Origin: Enhydrobacter aerosaccus | Lineage (GTDB): Bacteria > Pseudomonadota > Alphaproteobacteria > Reyranellales > Reyranellaceae | Assembly (NCBI RefSeq): GCF_900167455.1 | Contig: NZ_FUWJ01000001.1 | Location: 310,001 to 374,000, forward strand | Length of the DNA stretch: 64,000 nt | Reading direction: 5' to 3' | Shown: piece by piece, positions 1 to 7,374 of the stretch | Layout of the letters: every line of letters begins with the position of its first letter | How positions within the stretch are numbered: position 1 is the stretch's first letter | The notes under the pieces: generated by a model | What the model saw: the letters and a program-made list of their open reading frames with translations, nothing else | What the model was told of the DNA's origin: nothing | The model's database searches: none | Made by a program: the position numbers and the translations under genes

Positions 1-221
1 TCGTCGTCCCAGTCGGACGCCGCATCGATGAACGCCTGATCCTCGGCCGCATGGGCGCTTGCCGCTACCGCCATGGATTGCCGGTGCGCCTCCGCCCGGA
101 AGGATGAGGCGCGAACGTCGGGCACCCAAATCTGGATCGGCCGCAGGCCCTGGGCACGCAGCCGGGCGCGGTGTTCCTGGACCTTCAGCCTGGTGGGCTT
201 CGCACCACTCGCAGATGGCAT
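1..221 (-). CDS. MazE-family (DUF3018-like) antitoxin, 3' end outside window
   Basis: This is the N-terminal 73 codons of a small protein whose stop lies beyond the window edge. The translation contains RLRAQGLRPIQIWVPDVR, a Ser/Phe-rich turn, then EAHRQS and FIDAASDWDD, which I recognise as the DUF3018 antitoxin MazE-like family. Known members neutralise a MazF/PemK-type endoribonuclease encoded immediately downstream, here expected just left of base 1. The ATG at 221 follows a good ribosome binding site (GGAGG on the minus strand, about 7 bases upstream). A perfect 16-base palindrome sits about 18 bases before the start, fitting autoregulation by the toxin-antitoxin complex, which is inference. 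The toxin itself cannot be seen. Confidence 0.85.
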   Translation of the reverse strand, partial: MPSASGAKPTRLKVQEHRARLRAQGLRPIQIWVPDVRASSFRAEAHRQSMAVAASAHAAEDQAFIDAASDWDD

Positions 222-238
222 GATCTGAACCTCCGAAT

Positions 239-254
239 TGGTTACATGTAACCA
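239..254. promoter_or_regulatory. Perfect 16-bp palindrome, candidate antitoxin operator
   Basis: TGGTTACATGTAACCA is a perfect inverted repeat of 16 bases, placed 18 bases upstream of the antitoxin start codon on the minus strand. MazE-type antitoxins bind palindromes overlapping their own promoters, so this is the obvious candidate operator. Binding is inferred from symmetry and position only. Confidence 0.6.
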
Positions 255-525
255 TTCGTGGATCGGGTCGCAAGGGGAGCGATCCGGTTCATCGGCGAGC
301 GTCATGTCCGCAATGTCCATATCGGACCGCCGGAGCAGGTGATCGTCCAACGGGCCCCGTCGGCCAGCTTCATCGCGGCCGCGGCGTTCATGGCGTCATC
401 ACAAACCTCGTCAACGCTAGTCCCCATTATGGTCACCTACGGCAGGCCGGACAGTGTGCGGGCAATGGTGAGAACCCTGTTGCCACCAGTGTTCATCAGA
501 GGACGCGCAAAAATATCCAGCTAAA
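255..525. other. Region without a recognisable gene
   Basis: Between the antitoxin promoter and the MarR promoter there is an open frame on the plus strand (from an ATG at 258) and fragmentary frames on the minus strand. None has a ribosome binding site of note or a protein sequence I recognise. It may be decayed coding sequence; I assign no function. Confidence 0.4.
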
Positions 526-546
526 CTGATAAGGTATCCTTTTCAG
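526..546. promoter_or_regulatory. Candidate MarR operator (21-bp imperfect palindrome)
   Basis: CTGATAAGG-TAT-CCTTTTCAG has two 9-base arms with one mismatch around a 3-base centre. It overlaps the first two bases of the AGGAGG ribosome binding site of the downstream marR-type gene. MarR dimers bind palindromes of about this length in the promoters of their own operons, so autoregulation is the natural reading (inference). Confidence 0.55.
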
Positions 547-566
547 GAGGCCTTATATGCTCTACG

Positions 567-1028
567 TTGGCAGTCATGAAGGATCAGCCGGACACTTACC
601 AAAGCATGCGCGCTGCGGCCCTGGCGCAGGATCTCCGGGCGCTGGTGGGCAAGCTGAAGCGCCGGCTGCGCGCGCAGGCGCATATCGGCGATCTCACGCC
701 ATCACAGGTGTCTGTGCTGCTTCGACTGGAGACGGACGGCCCCGCAACGGCGTCAAGTCTCGCCCGGGCCGAGGGAGTGCGTCCGCAATCGATGGGCGCC
801 ATCATCGCGGCGCTTGAGGCGGCAGGCTGGGTGAGCGGCGTGCCGGACCCGACGGATGGGCGACAGACCTTGCTGTCGCTGACGGATGCCTGCCGCAAAT
901 GGATCGAGGAAGGCCGTGCGGCACGCCAGGACTGGCTCACTCGGGCGCTTCAGGTACATCTGTCGCCGCACGAACAGGACAGGCTTGCCGAAGCCGTCGA
1001 TCTGCTCAAGCGGCTTGTCGACGAGTGA
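567..1028 (+). CDS. MarR family transcriptional regulator
   Basis: A winged-helix regulator of about 150 residues, the usual MarR length. The DNA-binding core is visible: an N-terminal dimerisation helix (about 15-38), the helix-turn-helix LTPSQVSVLLRL followed by the recognition helix SSLARAEGVRPQSMGAIIAAL (about 62-84), and the wing DPTDGRQTLLSLT (about 94-106). The start is ambiguous: the frame opens with TTG at 567 or ATG at 576, both rather far from the strong AGGAGG at 545-550, while the ATG ideally placed after that site (557) is in another frame. It heads a small operon with an isochorismatase-fold protein and membrane proteins, which it presumably represses through the palindrome at 526-546. 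Confidence 0.85.
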   Translation: MAVMKDQPDTYQSMRAAALAQDLRALVGKLKRRLRAQAHIGDLTPSQVSVLLRLETDGPATASSLARAEGVRPQSMGAIIAALEAAGWVSGVPDPTDGRQTLLSLTDACRKWIEEGRAARQDWLTRALQVHLSPHEQDRLAEAVDLLKRLVDE

Positions 1029-1079
1029 TGCGAATCCGTCGCGGCTTGCGACCATCCCTATTTTCAAAAGGAATGCGCC

Positions 1080-1643
1080 ATGGCTTTGACCGCGCTCGAT
1101 CCCAGCACCGCCCTGATCATCATCGACCTGCAAAAGGGGATCGTCGGTCTGCCCGGCATCCCCACAATTGATGCCGTCATCGCGCGAGCAAGCGCGCTGA
1201 CTGAGACCTTCCGCCAGCGCGGCCTACCGGTGGTACTCGTCAACGTCGCCGGCAGTGCCCCTGGGCGCACGGAACAGCCGCGTCAAACCAGTCCGCGACC
1301 GGACGGGTGGACCGACCTCATCCCGGAACTCAATCAGCAACCCGGCGACATCGCCGTAACGAAGCGGACCTGGGGCGCCTTTGCGAGCACCGATCTCGAG
1401 GCGCAATTGAAAGCGCGAGGCGTCACTCAGGTGGTCGTCGCCGGCGTGGCGACCGGAACCGGCGTCGAGGCGACGGCACGCCAAGCCTATGAGCACGGAT
1501 TCAACGTCACGCTCGCCATCGACGCCATGGCCGACACGCGTCCCGAGGCGCACGAGTACAGCATCAGATGCGTCTTCCCACGGCTCGGCGAGACCGGCAC
1601 GAGCCAGGACATCATCGATCTCCTGCCGGCAAGGAACGCCTGA
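1080..1643 (+). CDS. Isochorismatase-fold protein lacking the catalytic Cys
   Basis: A 187-residue protein of the isochorismatase/nicotinamidase superfamily of cysteine hydrolases. Visible landmarks are the catalytic-Asp strand ALIIIDLQKG (D16), the Lys region TKRTWGAF (K95) and the signature VVVAGVATGTGVEATARQAYE. In active members the last motif reads G-V-A-T-x-x-C-V; here the cysteine position is Gly128. Asp and Lys remain, so the fold and pocket may be kept while classical thio-ester chemistry is unlikely. Gly variants of this motif exist in the superfamily as I recall it, so this may be a subfamily rather than recent damage. It follows the MarR gene by 51 bases and is probably co-transcribed with it. 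Confidence 0.8.
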   Translation: MALTALDPSTALIIIDLQKGIVGLPGIPTIDAVIARASALTETFRQRGLPVVLVNVAGSAPGRTEQPRQTSPRPDGWTDLIPELNQQPGDIAVTKRTWGAFASTDLEAQLKARGVTQVVVAGVATGTGVEATARQAYEHGFNVTLAIDAMADTRPEAHEYSIRCVFPRLGETGTSQDIIDLLPARNA

Positions 1644-1644
1644 G

Positions 1645-1974
1645 ATGCCATGGCTGTCGCTATTATCCTATGTCTTTGGCGGTGCGTTCCTCGCCAATGC
1701 GATCCCCCACTTCGTCAGCGGAATGATGGGCCGGCCGTTTCAGAGCCCATTTGCCAAGCCGTCGGGCCAAGGGCTGTCGTCTTCAACCGTCAACGTGCTC
1801 TGGGGCTTCTTCAATATCGCCGTCGGCTATGTCCTTGTCTGTCGCGTCGGCGATTTCGACTTGAAGAGCACCGGCGACATCGTCGCATTTGGCGCCGGTG
1901 GGCTGCTGATCGCACTTTTTTCCGCCCGTCACTTTGGCCGCTTCCACGGCGGCAACCAGCCAGAGCAGCCATGA
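1645..1974 (+). CDS. Small membrane protein of unknown function
   Basis: A 109-residue protein starting one base after the stop of the isochorismatase-fold gene, so translationally coupled. Three hydrophobic segments are visible at about residues 4-24, 50-66 and 80-95, separated by the polar loop containing GMMGRPFQSPFAKPSGQGLSS. The short cytoplasmic tail is His/Arg-rich. I recall similar small proteins beside MFS exporters, but know no function. Its stop overlaps the start of an MFS transporter fragment by ATGA, which supports an original regulator-enzyme-membrane protein-exporter operon. Confidence 0.7.
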   Translation: MPWLSLLSYVFGGAFLANAIPHFVSGMMGRPFQSPFAKPSGQGLSSSTVNVLWGFFNIAVGYVLVCRVGDFDLKSTGDIVAFGAGGLLIALFSARHFGRFHGGNQPEQP

Positions 1975-2267
1975 GGGCGCCGCTTGAAGGCGTCCGGTCC
2001 CTGAAAGGCTTCAATCATCGGATCTGGGTCGGCGGCGCCTTCGTCTCCAACATCGGCACGTGGGTACAGCGCACGGCACAGGACTGGCTGGTGGTCACCC
2101 AGCTCACCCGTCACGACGCGTCTGCCGTCGGGCCGGTCATGGCGCTGCAGCGCAAGCTCCTGATTGCAACGCAATCGGCGATGAGCGTCCTTGCCTTGGC
2201 GCTGGGATTTCTCACCGTCTCCGGGGCCGTCCAGCTTTGGCAATGGACATGCCGGGCCAGAGTCTGA
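1971..2267 (+). pseudogene. Truncated MFS transporter (EntS/DUF894-like) with internal deletion
   Basis: The reading frame starts with ATG overlapping the previous stop and encodes about 98 residues. The beginning (FNHRIWVGGAFVSNIGTW, then QRTAQDWLVVTQLT) is typical of the first transmembrane helix of MFS exporters of the EntS-like group. After AVGPVMALQ the usual helix-2 and loop residues are missing and the sequence jumps in frame to RKLLIATQSAMSVLALALG, the start of helix 3. The frame then stops soon after VQLWQ, with the remaining roughly 300 residues gone. An internal deletion of some 20-25 codons plus loss of the C-terminal three quarters makes a working transporter very unlikely. Confidence 0.75.
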
Positions 2268-2363
2268 CTAGTTATCTGTGGATGAGGTGGCGATAGTGAC
2301 GCGGATCACGTCGCTTCCGAAACTGTCCATGATCGGCAACGCGCGACGGACACTTAGGATCGA

Positions 2364-2504
2364 TCAGGTCGTGCCGCCGGCCGGCGTGTAATCCGAGACC
2401 AGCTTGAAGGGCTTGCCGCCGATATTCGCTGGACGCCGCTGGATATAGGGCATCAGCAGCGGCATGGGGGAAACCGCAAGATTCTTTGGGGGCATGGCCT
2501 GCAT
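2364..2504 (-). pseudogene. Fragment resembling the N-terminus of UvrB
   Basis: On the minus strand an ATG at 2504 (or 2495) opens a frame of 46 codons ending with IGGKPFKLVSDYTPAGGTT and a stop. UvrB proteins begin with a closely similar segment (K-P-F-x-L-V-S-D-x-x-P-A-G-D-Q-P). The match breaks off exactly at the G-D-Q-P position. It is therefore best read as the 5' end of a uvrB gene or gene copy separated from its body. It lies beside the truncated MFS gene, suggesting one rearrangement removed parts of both. The similarity is short, so confidence is moderate. Confidence 0.5.
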
Positions 2505-2558
2505 TATATGATGTCAGGGGCGGGCCCGGGCAATGCTAGAGCTTGGGGGCTGCCCACG

Positions 2559-3290
2559 ATGCCCGAGCTCCTCGCGCCTTCCTTCCTGATCGCCGCCGCG
2601 GTCGCCGTCGTCGCCGGCATGGTGCGCGGTTTCGCGGGGTTCGGCGCCGCGATGCTGATGACGCCAGTCTTTTCGGCCCTGTACGGGCCGGAGACGGGCG
2701 TGTCTCTGTGCCTGATGCTGGAGATCGTCGTCGCCCTGCCGCTGTTGCCGCGGGCGGTCGCGCACGTCGACTGGCGCCGGATCGGCCTGCTGCTGGTGGC
2801 CGCGGCCATCTGCGTGCCGCTGGGGAATATCACGCTCACCCATGTGGCGCCGGAACCGATGCGCTGGACGATTTCGGCGATCGTCCTGACGGCCGTCGCC
2901 TTGCTGGCGAGCGGATGGCGATATCATGGCAAACCGCGGGCGACATCGACTCTGGCGGCGGGCGGAATGAGTGGCTTTCTCAACGGCCTCTCGGGAATGG
3001 CTGGACCGCCGATCGCGTTTTATTATCTGGCAGGTAAGGAGAGCGTGGAACGCGTGCGCGCCAATCTCACCACCTATTTCGTGTTCGTCGATCTCGCCAC
3101 GCTGCTGGTGTTCGTGGCTCGCGATCTCGTGCGCTGGGAGACCGGCATGCGCGGCATCTTCCTTGCTCCGGCGGTGGTCGTTGGCGGCGTGTTGGGGGAG
3201 CGGTTGTTCCCATTGGCCAGCGAGCGCTTTTATCGCTATTTGGCGCTGGTCTTGCTGGTGGCCGTGGCGATCGGTTCCTTGATCCTGTGA
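2559..3290 (+). CDS. TauE/SafE family sulfite/sulfonate-type exporter
   Basis: A 243-residue polytopic membrane protein. The paired hydrophobic halves and the sequences VAGMVRGFAGFGAAMLMTPVF near the N-terminus and GGMSGFLNGLSGMAGPPIAFYYL in the middle are the two repeats typical of TauE/SafE (UPF0721) anion exporters. About eight transmembrane segments can be drawn. I place the start at the ATG at 2559 (MPELLAPSF), leaving out a 17-codon upstream extension that is not hydrophobic. Substrates in the family include sulfite and sulfoacetate; nothing nearby identifies the substrate here. Confidence 0.85.
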   Translation: MPELLAPSFLIAAAVAVVAGMVRGFAGFGAAMLMTPVFSALYGPETGVSLCLMLEIVVALPLLPRAVAHVDWRRIGLLLVAAAICVPLGNITLTHVAPEPMRWTISAIVLTAVALLASGWRYHGKPRATSTLAAGGMSGFLNGLSGMAGPPIAFYYLAGKESVERVRANLTTYFVFVDLATLLVFVARDLVRWETGMRGIFLAPAVVVGGVLGERLFPLASERFYRYLALVLLVAVAIGSLIL

Positions 3291-3312
3291 TCTGCGAAGG
3301 GTAGCGGGCAGT

Positions 3313-4086
3313 ATGAAGATCTGGGGAAAGATAGTTGGCGGTACGGCTGGCTTCGCCCTCGGCGGTCCGATCGCGGCCTTGCTGGGGGTGATGGCGGGCC
3401 ACGCCGTCGACCAGTATGTCCTCGAGGGACGGGTAAGCAATGAAACCGCTCCAGCCGCGCCTCGCGATCCCAACGACCATCCAGGCCTGCGCCAGATCGG
3501 CTTCACGATCGGCGTGATCGCGCTCGGGGCGAAGATGGCTCGGGTCGATGGCGAAGTAACCCACAAGGAAGTCGAAGCCTTCCGCTCGTTCTTTCAGGTG
3601 CCGGCGGGCGAAGAGCGCAATGTCGAGCGGTTTTTCGATCTGGCCAAACGTGATGCATCCGGTTTCGAACCTTATGCGCGTCAGGTGGCGGCGCTCTTTC
3701 CCGATGCGCCCGAAATCCTCGAGAATGTTCTGGAGGGGTTGTTCGACATCGCCAAGGCCGATGGACAGGTGAGCGCCGAGGAGGCCGGATACCTCGCGAA
3801 GGTGGCAACGATCTTCGGCTTGAGCGCCGAGCGATTCGAGCGCGCCAAGGCGGCGGCCCTGGGCGTGGTGGAATGCGAACCCTGCATCATCCTCGGTATC
3901 GATCCGCTGGCGTCGGACGAAGAGATCCGCGAGGCATGGCTGCGGCAGGTCCGGGCCAACCATCCCGACCGGCTGATTGCCCAGGGATTGCCGGAGGAAG
4001 CGATCGCGGTTGCCAACCGCAAGCTCGCCCTGATCAACGATGCCTATGATCGACTGCGCCGCCAGCGCGGGCTGATTGCCGCGTGA
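3313..4086 (+). CDS. DjlA-like co-chaperone with TerB and J domains
   Basis: A 257-residue protein with a short hydrophobic N-terminus (GGTAGFALGGPIAALLGVMAG, about residues 9-29), a central TerB-type helical domain (about 60-180) with repeated acidic motifs MARVDGEVT and AKADGQVS, and a C-terminal J domain (about 190-257) with the HPD triad at 217-219 that stimulates DnaK ATPase. This layout matches DjlA, a membrane-tethered DnaK partner. Its stop overlaps the next gene by four bases (GTGA), coupling it to a cell-wall amidase. The symbol djlA is plausible but the family has several variants. Confidence 0.8.
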   Translation: MKIWGKIVGGTAGFALGGPIAALLGVMAGHAVDQYVLEGRVSNETAPAAPRDPNDHPGLRQIGFTIGVIALGAKMARVDGEVTHKEVEAFRSFFQVPAGEERNVERFFDLAKRDASGFEPYARQVAALFPDAPEILENVLEGLFDIAKADGQVSAEEAGYLAKVATIFGLSAERFERAKAAALGVVECEPCIILGIDPLASDEEIREAWLRQVRANHPDRLIAQGLPEEAIAVANRKLALINDAYDRLRRQRGLIAA

Positions 4087-4778
4087 GCCTGACGATCGTC
4101 GATCGGCCTTCGCCCAACCACGCACCGCGGCCCGAGACTTCGGCGGTCGATACGCTGGTCCTGCATTACACGGAATTGCCGCTTCAATCGTCGCTCGACA
4201 TTCTGAGCGATCCCAAGCGCGAACTCCGCGTCAGCGCGCATTATGTGCTGGCCGAAGAGGGGACCGTCTATCGCCTGGTACCGGAGCAGCGCGTCGCCTG
4301 GCACGCCGGCCGTTCCTACTGGCGTGGACGGGACAGCCTGAACGCGACGTCGATCGGTATCGAGATCGTCAACCTGCACGGCGACCATCACGATTATCCC
4401 GATCGGCAAATCGCGGCGCTCATCGATCTCTGCCGCGATATTCTCGGCCGCCACCCGGCGATCGTCCCGCGCAACGTCGTCGGTCATTCCGACATCGCTC
4501 CCCGCCGCAAGATCGATCCGGGCCTGCGCTTTCCCTGGAAGACTTTGGCCGCTGCCGGTGTTGGCGTCTGGCCAAAGCCGGGAGCCAGGCCTTTCGAGGG
4601 CGATGTCCAGGAGGCGCTGCAGCGCTTTGGTTATGTTCCGGCGGTCGATCTCCCTGAGGAGGAGATACTGAAGGCCTTCCAACGGCATTTCCGTCCAGCG
4701 CGTGTCGACGGCATCGCCGACATCGAGACGCGCTCGCTGCTCGCAGCTCTTCTTGACCAGGTGGGGGCGGGGCCCTAG
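4083..4778 (+). CDS. N-acetylmuramoyl-L-alanine amidase, AmpD/AmiD type
   Basis: A 231-residue amidase_2 family enzyme that cleaves the MurNAc-L-Ala bond of muropeptides. The zinc site is visible as H28 (TLVLHYTE), H135 (VVGHSDIAPRRKIDPG) and D145, with the conserved IGIEIVN strand (E94). A C-terminal peptidoglycan-binding-like helical segment follows (about 175-228). I see no signal peptide, so a cytoplasmic AmpD-like role in wall recycling is possible, although the domain order is that of AmiD. It starts with GTG inside the stop of the djlA-like gene and ends a few bases before rnpB. Confidence 0.85.
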   Translation: MSLTIVDRPSPNHAPRPETSAVDTLVLHYTELPLQSSLDILSDPKRELRVSAHYVLAEEGTVYRLVPEQRVAWHAGRSYWRGRDSLNATSIGIEIVNLHGDHHDYPDRQIAALIDLCRDILGRHPAIVPRNVVGHSDIAPRRKIDPGLRFPWKTLAAAGVGVWPKPGARPFEGDVQEALQRFGYVPAVDLPEEEILKAFQRHFRPARVDGIADIETRSLLAALLDQVGAGP

Positions 4779-4790
4779 CTAGACGGCCGT

Positions 4791-5173
4791 CAGACGGCCG
4801 GATGGCTGCGCTGCGGCGAGCAATCGCTGTGGCGAGGAAAGTCCGGGCTCCACGGAGACACGGTGCCGGTTAACGACCGGCGGGGGCGACCCCAGGGACA
4901 GTGCCACAGAGAACAGACCGCCAGTCCGGCTCGCCGGACGGGTAAGGGTGAAACGGTGGGGTAAGAGCCCACCGCGCGACCGGTAACGGAAGCGGCACGG
5001 CAAACCCCACCGGGAGCAAGACCAAATAGGGGCGGCACGCCGGGCAACCGGCAAGCGTGTTTCCGCGCCGTCGCCCGGGTCGGTCGCGCGAGGCGTTCGG
5101 CAACGGACGTCCCAGAGGAATGGCCATCCATCGCTTTCGGGCGAGGACAGAACCCGGCTTACAGGCCGTCTGA
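4791..5173 (+). ncRNA. rnpB: RNase P RNA (bacterial type A)
   Basis: The conserved 5' core GAGGAAAGTCCGGGCTCC lies at 4834-4851 and the matching 3' core ACAGAACCCGGCTTACAGG at 5147-5165. The ends pair as P1: CAGACGGCC (4791-4799) with GGCCGTCTG (5164-5172). A length of about 383 bases is normal for the catalytic RNA that matures tRNA 5' ends. Internal GGTAAGGGTGAAACGGTG and AGACCAAATAGGG are also typical. Placement directly before mraZ recurs in alphaproteobacteria. Exact ends are inferred from the P1 pairing. Confidence 0.95.
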
Positions 5174-5323
5174 CATCTTCTCGTTATTTTACAGCTGGGA
5201 AGACTGGGAGAGGGCGTGCGCTTTCCCCTACACAAGACCTTGCGGTTTTAGGAGAAGAGCAGACAATAGATGTGGTGCTAACCACTTAGGAATCCACGGC
5301 GAATCGGGGTTTTGATGATTGCA

Positions 5324-5360
5324 TCCCGGGCTTTCCCATGGTATCCCATTGTATCCCGTG
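5324..5360. promoter_or_regulatory. Candidate MraZ operator: four TCCC repeats at 10-bp spacing
   Basis: TCCC begins at 5324, 5334, 5344 and 5354, each followed by six variable bases, so GGGA repeats occur once per helical turn on the minus strand. MraZ of E. coli is known to bind direct TGGGN repeats separated by five bases upstream of its own gene. Here three of the four units read as TGGGA or CGGGA on the minus strand, followed by a five-base spacer. The array ends 58 bases before the mraZ start, so autoregulation of the dcw cluster is a strong inference. Confidence 0.7.
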
Positions 5361-5417
5361 TATCAGTGGATGCCGGCGCGTGGGGCACCGGCGGCGGGAT
5401 CCAGGGGGAGAGGCCCG

Positions 5418-5897
5418 GTGGCATTCCGGTCCGAGATCCTGATCAAGCTCGACAAGAAGGGACGGGTTCTATTGCCCGCCGCCTTTCGCGATGAGCTGCC
5501 CGCTGATGATCGGGGGGCTTTTGTCCTCTACCACTCGCCCAATGTTGCCGGCGTCGTGAACGGGAACAGTCGCGCCGGCTTCGATGCCATGTTGGACCGC
5601 CTGCGCATGGAAGCGCTGGGGCCCAAAGGGTCGCTCAAGGTCGCGCTCGACGATGAGGCGTTCGATCCTGCCGGCTACCTTTCGGCCGGCGCGCGCACCG
5701 TGCCGATGGAACCCGATGGTCGCTTCACGCTGCCGGCGGAGTTCGCCCAGATTCTCGAAACCGAAGAGGGCGTGATGCTTGTCGGCAAGGGCGACAAGTT
5801 CCAGCTCTGGAATCCGAAGCGCTGGCAGGCGCGTCGCGACTCCGATCGCGAGAAGATGGCGGCGTTCGTGCGCGGCCTCACCGGAGGTGAGGCATGA
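5418..5897 (+). CDS. mraZ: Transcriptional regulator MraZ
   Basis: A 159-residue DNA-binding regulator with two AbrB/MazE-like swapped-hairpin domains: [20 protein letters not shown] near the N-terminus and [16 protein letters not shown] in the second half, each with the D/E-x-x-G-R motif. MraZ represses the dcw operon it heads. An upstream in-frame ATG at 5319 would add 33 residues and run through the repeat array; the GTG at 5418, preceded by the purine-rich GGGGGAGAGG, gives the normal family length and the conserved FRSEI start. The gene overlaps rsmH by four bases. Confidence 0.95.
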   Translation: MAFRSEILIKLDKKGRVLLPAAFRDELPADDRGAFVLYHSPNVAGVVNGNSRAGFDAMLDRLRMEALGPKGSLKVALDDEAFDPAGYLSAGARTVPMEPDGRFTLPAEFAQILETEEGVMLVGKGDKFQLWNPKRWQARRDSDREKMAAFVRGLTGGEA

Positions 5898-6829
5898 GCG
5901 GACACGTTCCGGTCCTCCTCCGCGAAGTCGTCGAGGCGTTGAATCCGCGCGATGGCGCTCGCTATGTCGACGGCACTTTCGGTGCCGGCGGTTACACGGC
6001 CGGCCTGCTCGATCGTGCCGATTGCGAGGTGATCGCGATCGATCGCGATCCGGATGCGGTAACTGCCGGTCAAGCGCTGGCGCAGCGCTATGCTCCCCGC
6101 TTGCGCCTGGTCGAGGGTCGCTTTGGAGACATGGCGGAGCTGCTCTCCGCGGAAGGCGTGTCGGAGGTCGATGGCGTGACGCTCGATCTCGGCGTCTCGT
6201 CCATGCAGTTCGATCGGCCCGAGCGTGGTTTCTCGTTCCGCGCGTCCGGCCCTCTGGACATGCGCATGGAGAAGCGCGGTCCCTCGGCGGCCGATCTCGT
6301 CAACGACGGCGAGGAGTCGGAACTCGCCGATATCTTCTGGCGCTATGGCGAAGAAAGACGGAGCCGGCGTGTCGCGCGTTCTATCGTCGAGCGTCGGCGC
6401 GAGGGGCGCATCGAAACGACGGGCGAACTGGCCGAGATCGTGCGCCGCGCGGTCGGCCCTTCGGCCAAGGACGAGAGCGATCCCGCAACGCGCGTCTTCC
6501 AGGCGCTGCGGATCGCGGTCAACGACGAGCTGGGTGAGCTCGAACGTGGACTTGCGGCTGCCGAATCGGTTCTTGCGCCGGGCGGCCGCCTTGCCGTCGT
6601 GTCGTTCCACTCGCTCGAAGATCGGGCCGTCAAGGAATTCGTCAGGGCGCGGTCGGGGCGGACGCCTGCACCGTCGCGGCATGCACCGCCGGTCGCGCAG
6701 GCCCGGACGCCGACCTTGCGCGACCTGACCCGCCGACCGGTCGTGCCGACCGATACCGAAGTCGCGGCCAATCCTCGCGCCCGTTCGGCGCGCCTGAGGG
6801 TTGCCGAAAAGATCGGAGGGGCCGCATGA
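5894..6829 (+). CDS. rsmH: 16S rRNA m4C1402 methyltransferase RsmH
   Basis: A 311-residue SAM-dependent methyltransferase (formerly MraW) that N4-methylates C1402 of 16S rRNA in the decoding centre. The N-terminal [13 protein letters not shown], the SAM motif [15 protein letters not shown] and the later [10 protein letters not shown] and [13 protein letters not shown] are signature segments. Near the C-terminus [13 protein letters not shown] residues appear as [13 protein letters not shown]. Length is normal. It overlaps mraZ and ftsL by four bases each, so it is translated as part of the coupled dcw chain. Confidence 0.97.
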   Translation: MSGHVPVLLREVVEALNPRDGARYVDGTFGAGGYTAGLLDRADCEVIAIDRDPDAVTAGQALAQRYAPRLRLVEGRFGDMAELLSAEGVSEVDGVTLDLGVSSMQFDRPERGFSFRASGPLDMRMEKRGPSAADLVNDGEESELADIFWRYGEERRSRRVARSIVERRREGRIETTGELAEIVRRAVGPSAKDESDPATRVFQALRIAVNDELGELERGLAAAESVLAPGGRLAVVSFHSLEDRAVKEFVRARSGRTPAPSRHAPPVAQARTPTLRDLTRRPVVPTDTEVAANPRARSARLRVAEKIGGAA

Positions 6830-7374
6830 TCCATCGCGGCCTCCTGTTCTGGTCGATCATTGCCGTCTGCACGGCGATCGGCCTGTTTGCGGTCAAGTAC
6901 AAGGTGCAGGACCTCGAGGAGAGGATCGACCGCACCAATCAGAAGATCGTCGAAAGCCAGCAGGCCACGCACATCCTCAGGATCGAATGGGCTCACCTCA
7001 ACGAGGCGGAGCGCATCGAGCATCTCGTGCAGGCCCATCTCGACCTCGATCAGGCCTCGATCAAGCAGGTCGTACGATTGGAGTCCTTGAAGACAGATTC
7101 GAGCCCCCCGCGACGCGATTCGCCACTCCCTTCCCCCCCACGAACGGGCAACGACGTCCCCTCGTCGACTTTGCCCGGTGGCGATCGCGTCGCAGCGGAG
7201 GCCGGCAGCCCCTCGCCGGCCTCCGCACCCCTTTCAGGGCGTTCAGCCGGACCCACGACGCCCCCTCGACCGGCCCTTCAGGGGCCGGCCCCCTCGGGTC
7301 CGGCAGGAGCGGGCCGCGGCGCCGCGGTTACCATCGATGACATCCTCTCGAGAAACGAAGGGGAGCGTCGATGA
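6826..7374 (+). CDS. ftsL: Cell division protein FtsL with Pro/Ser-rich tail
   Basis: FtsL is a bitopic divisome protein that acts with FtsB and FtsQ to activate FtsWI. This 182-residue protein has one N-terminal membrane segment ([20 protein letters not shown], about 6-25) and then a periplasmic coiled coil (about 28-85) with [14 protein letters not shown]. FtsL is usually about 110-130 residues; here a disordered tail rich in Pro, Ser, Gly and Ala occupies about residues 90-175. Identification rests on the coiled coil plus position between rsmH and ftsI. Four-base overlaps join it to both neighbours. Confidence 0.88.
   Translation: MIHRGLLFWSIIAVCTAIGLFAVKYKVQDLEERIDRTNQKIVESQQATHILRIEWAHLNEAERIEHLVQAHLDLDQASIKQVVRLESLKTDSSPPRRDSPLPSPPRTGNDVPSSTLPGGDRVAAEAGSPSPASAPLSGRSAGPTTPPRPALQGPAPSGPAGAGRGAAVTIDDILSRNEGERR

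Noticed and set aside
258..524. 88-codon plus-strand frame upstream of marR
   Set aside because: No ribosome binding site, overlaps the antitoxin promoter region and matches nothing I recognise.
2514..4125. Two 350-codon minus-strand frames opposite the TauE and J-domain genes
   Set aside because: The plus-strand genes carry recognisable motifs; the opposite frames are rich in Arg, His and Gln and match no family.
4779..5235. Minus-strand open frames over rnpB
   Set aside because: The region is clearly RNase P RNA with its conserved cores and P1 pairing; such frames are a frequent misannotation.
5319..5417. 33-codon N-terminal extension of MraZ from an upstream ATG
   Set aside because: It would run through the operator repeats and exceeds family length; the GTG at 5418 has a better ribosome binding site.
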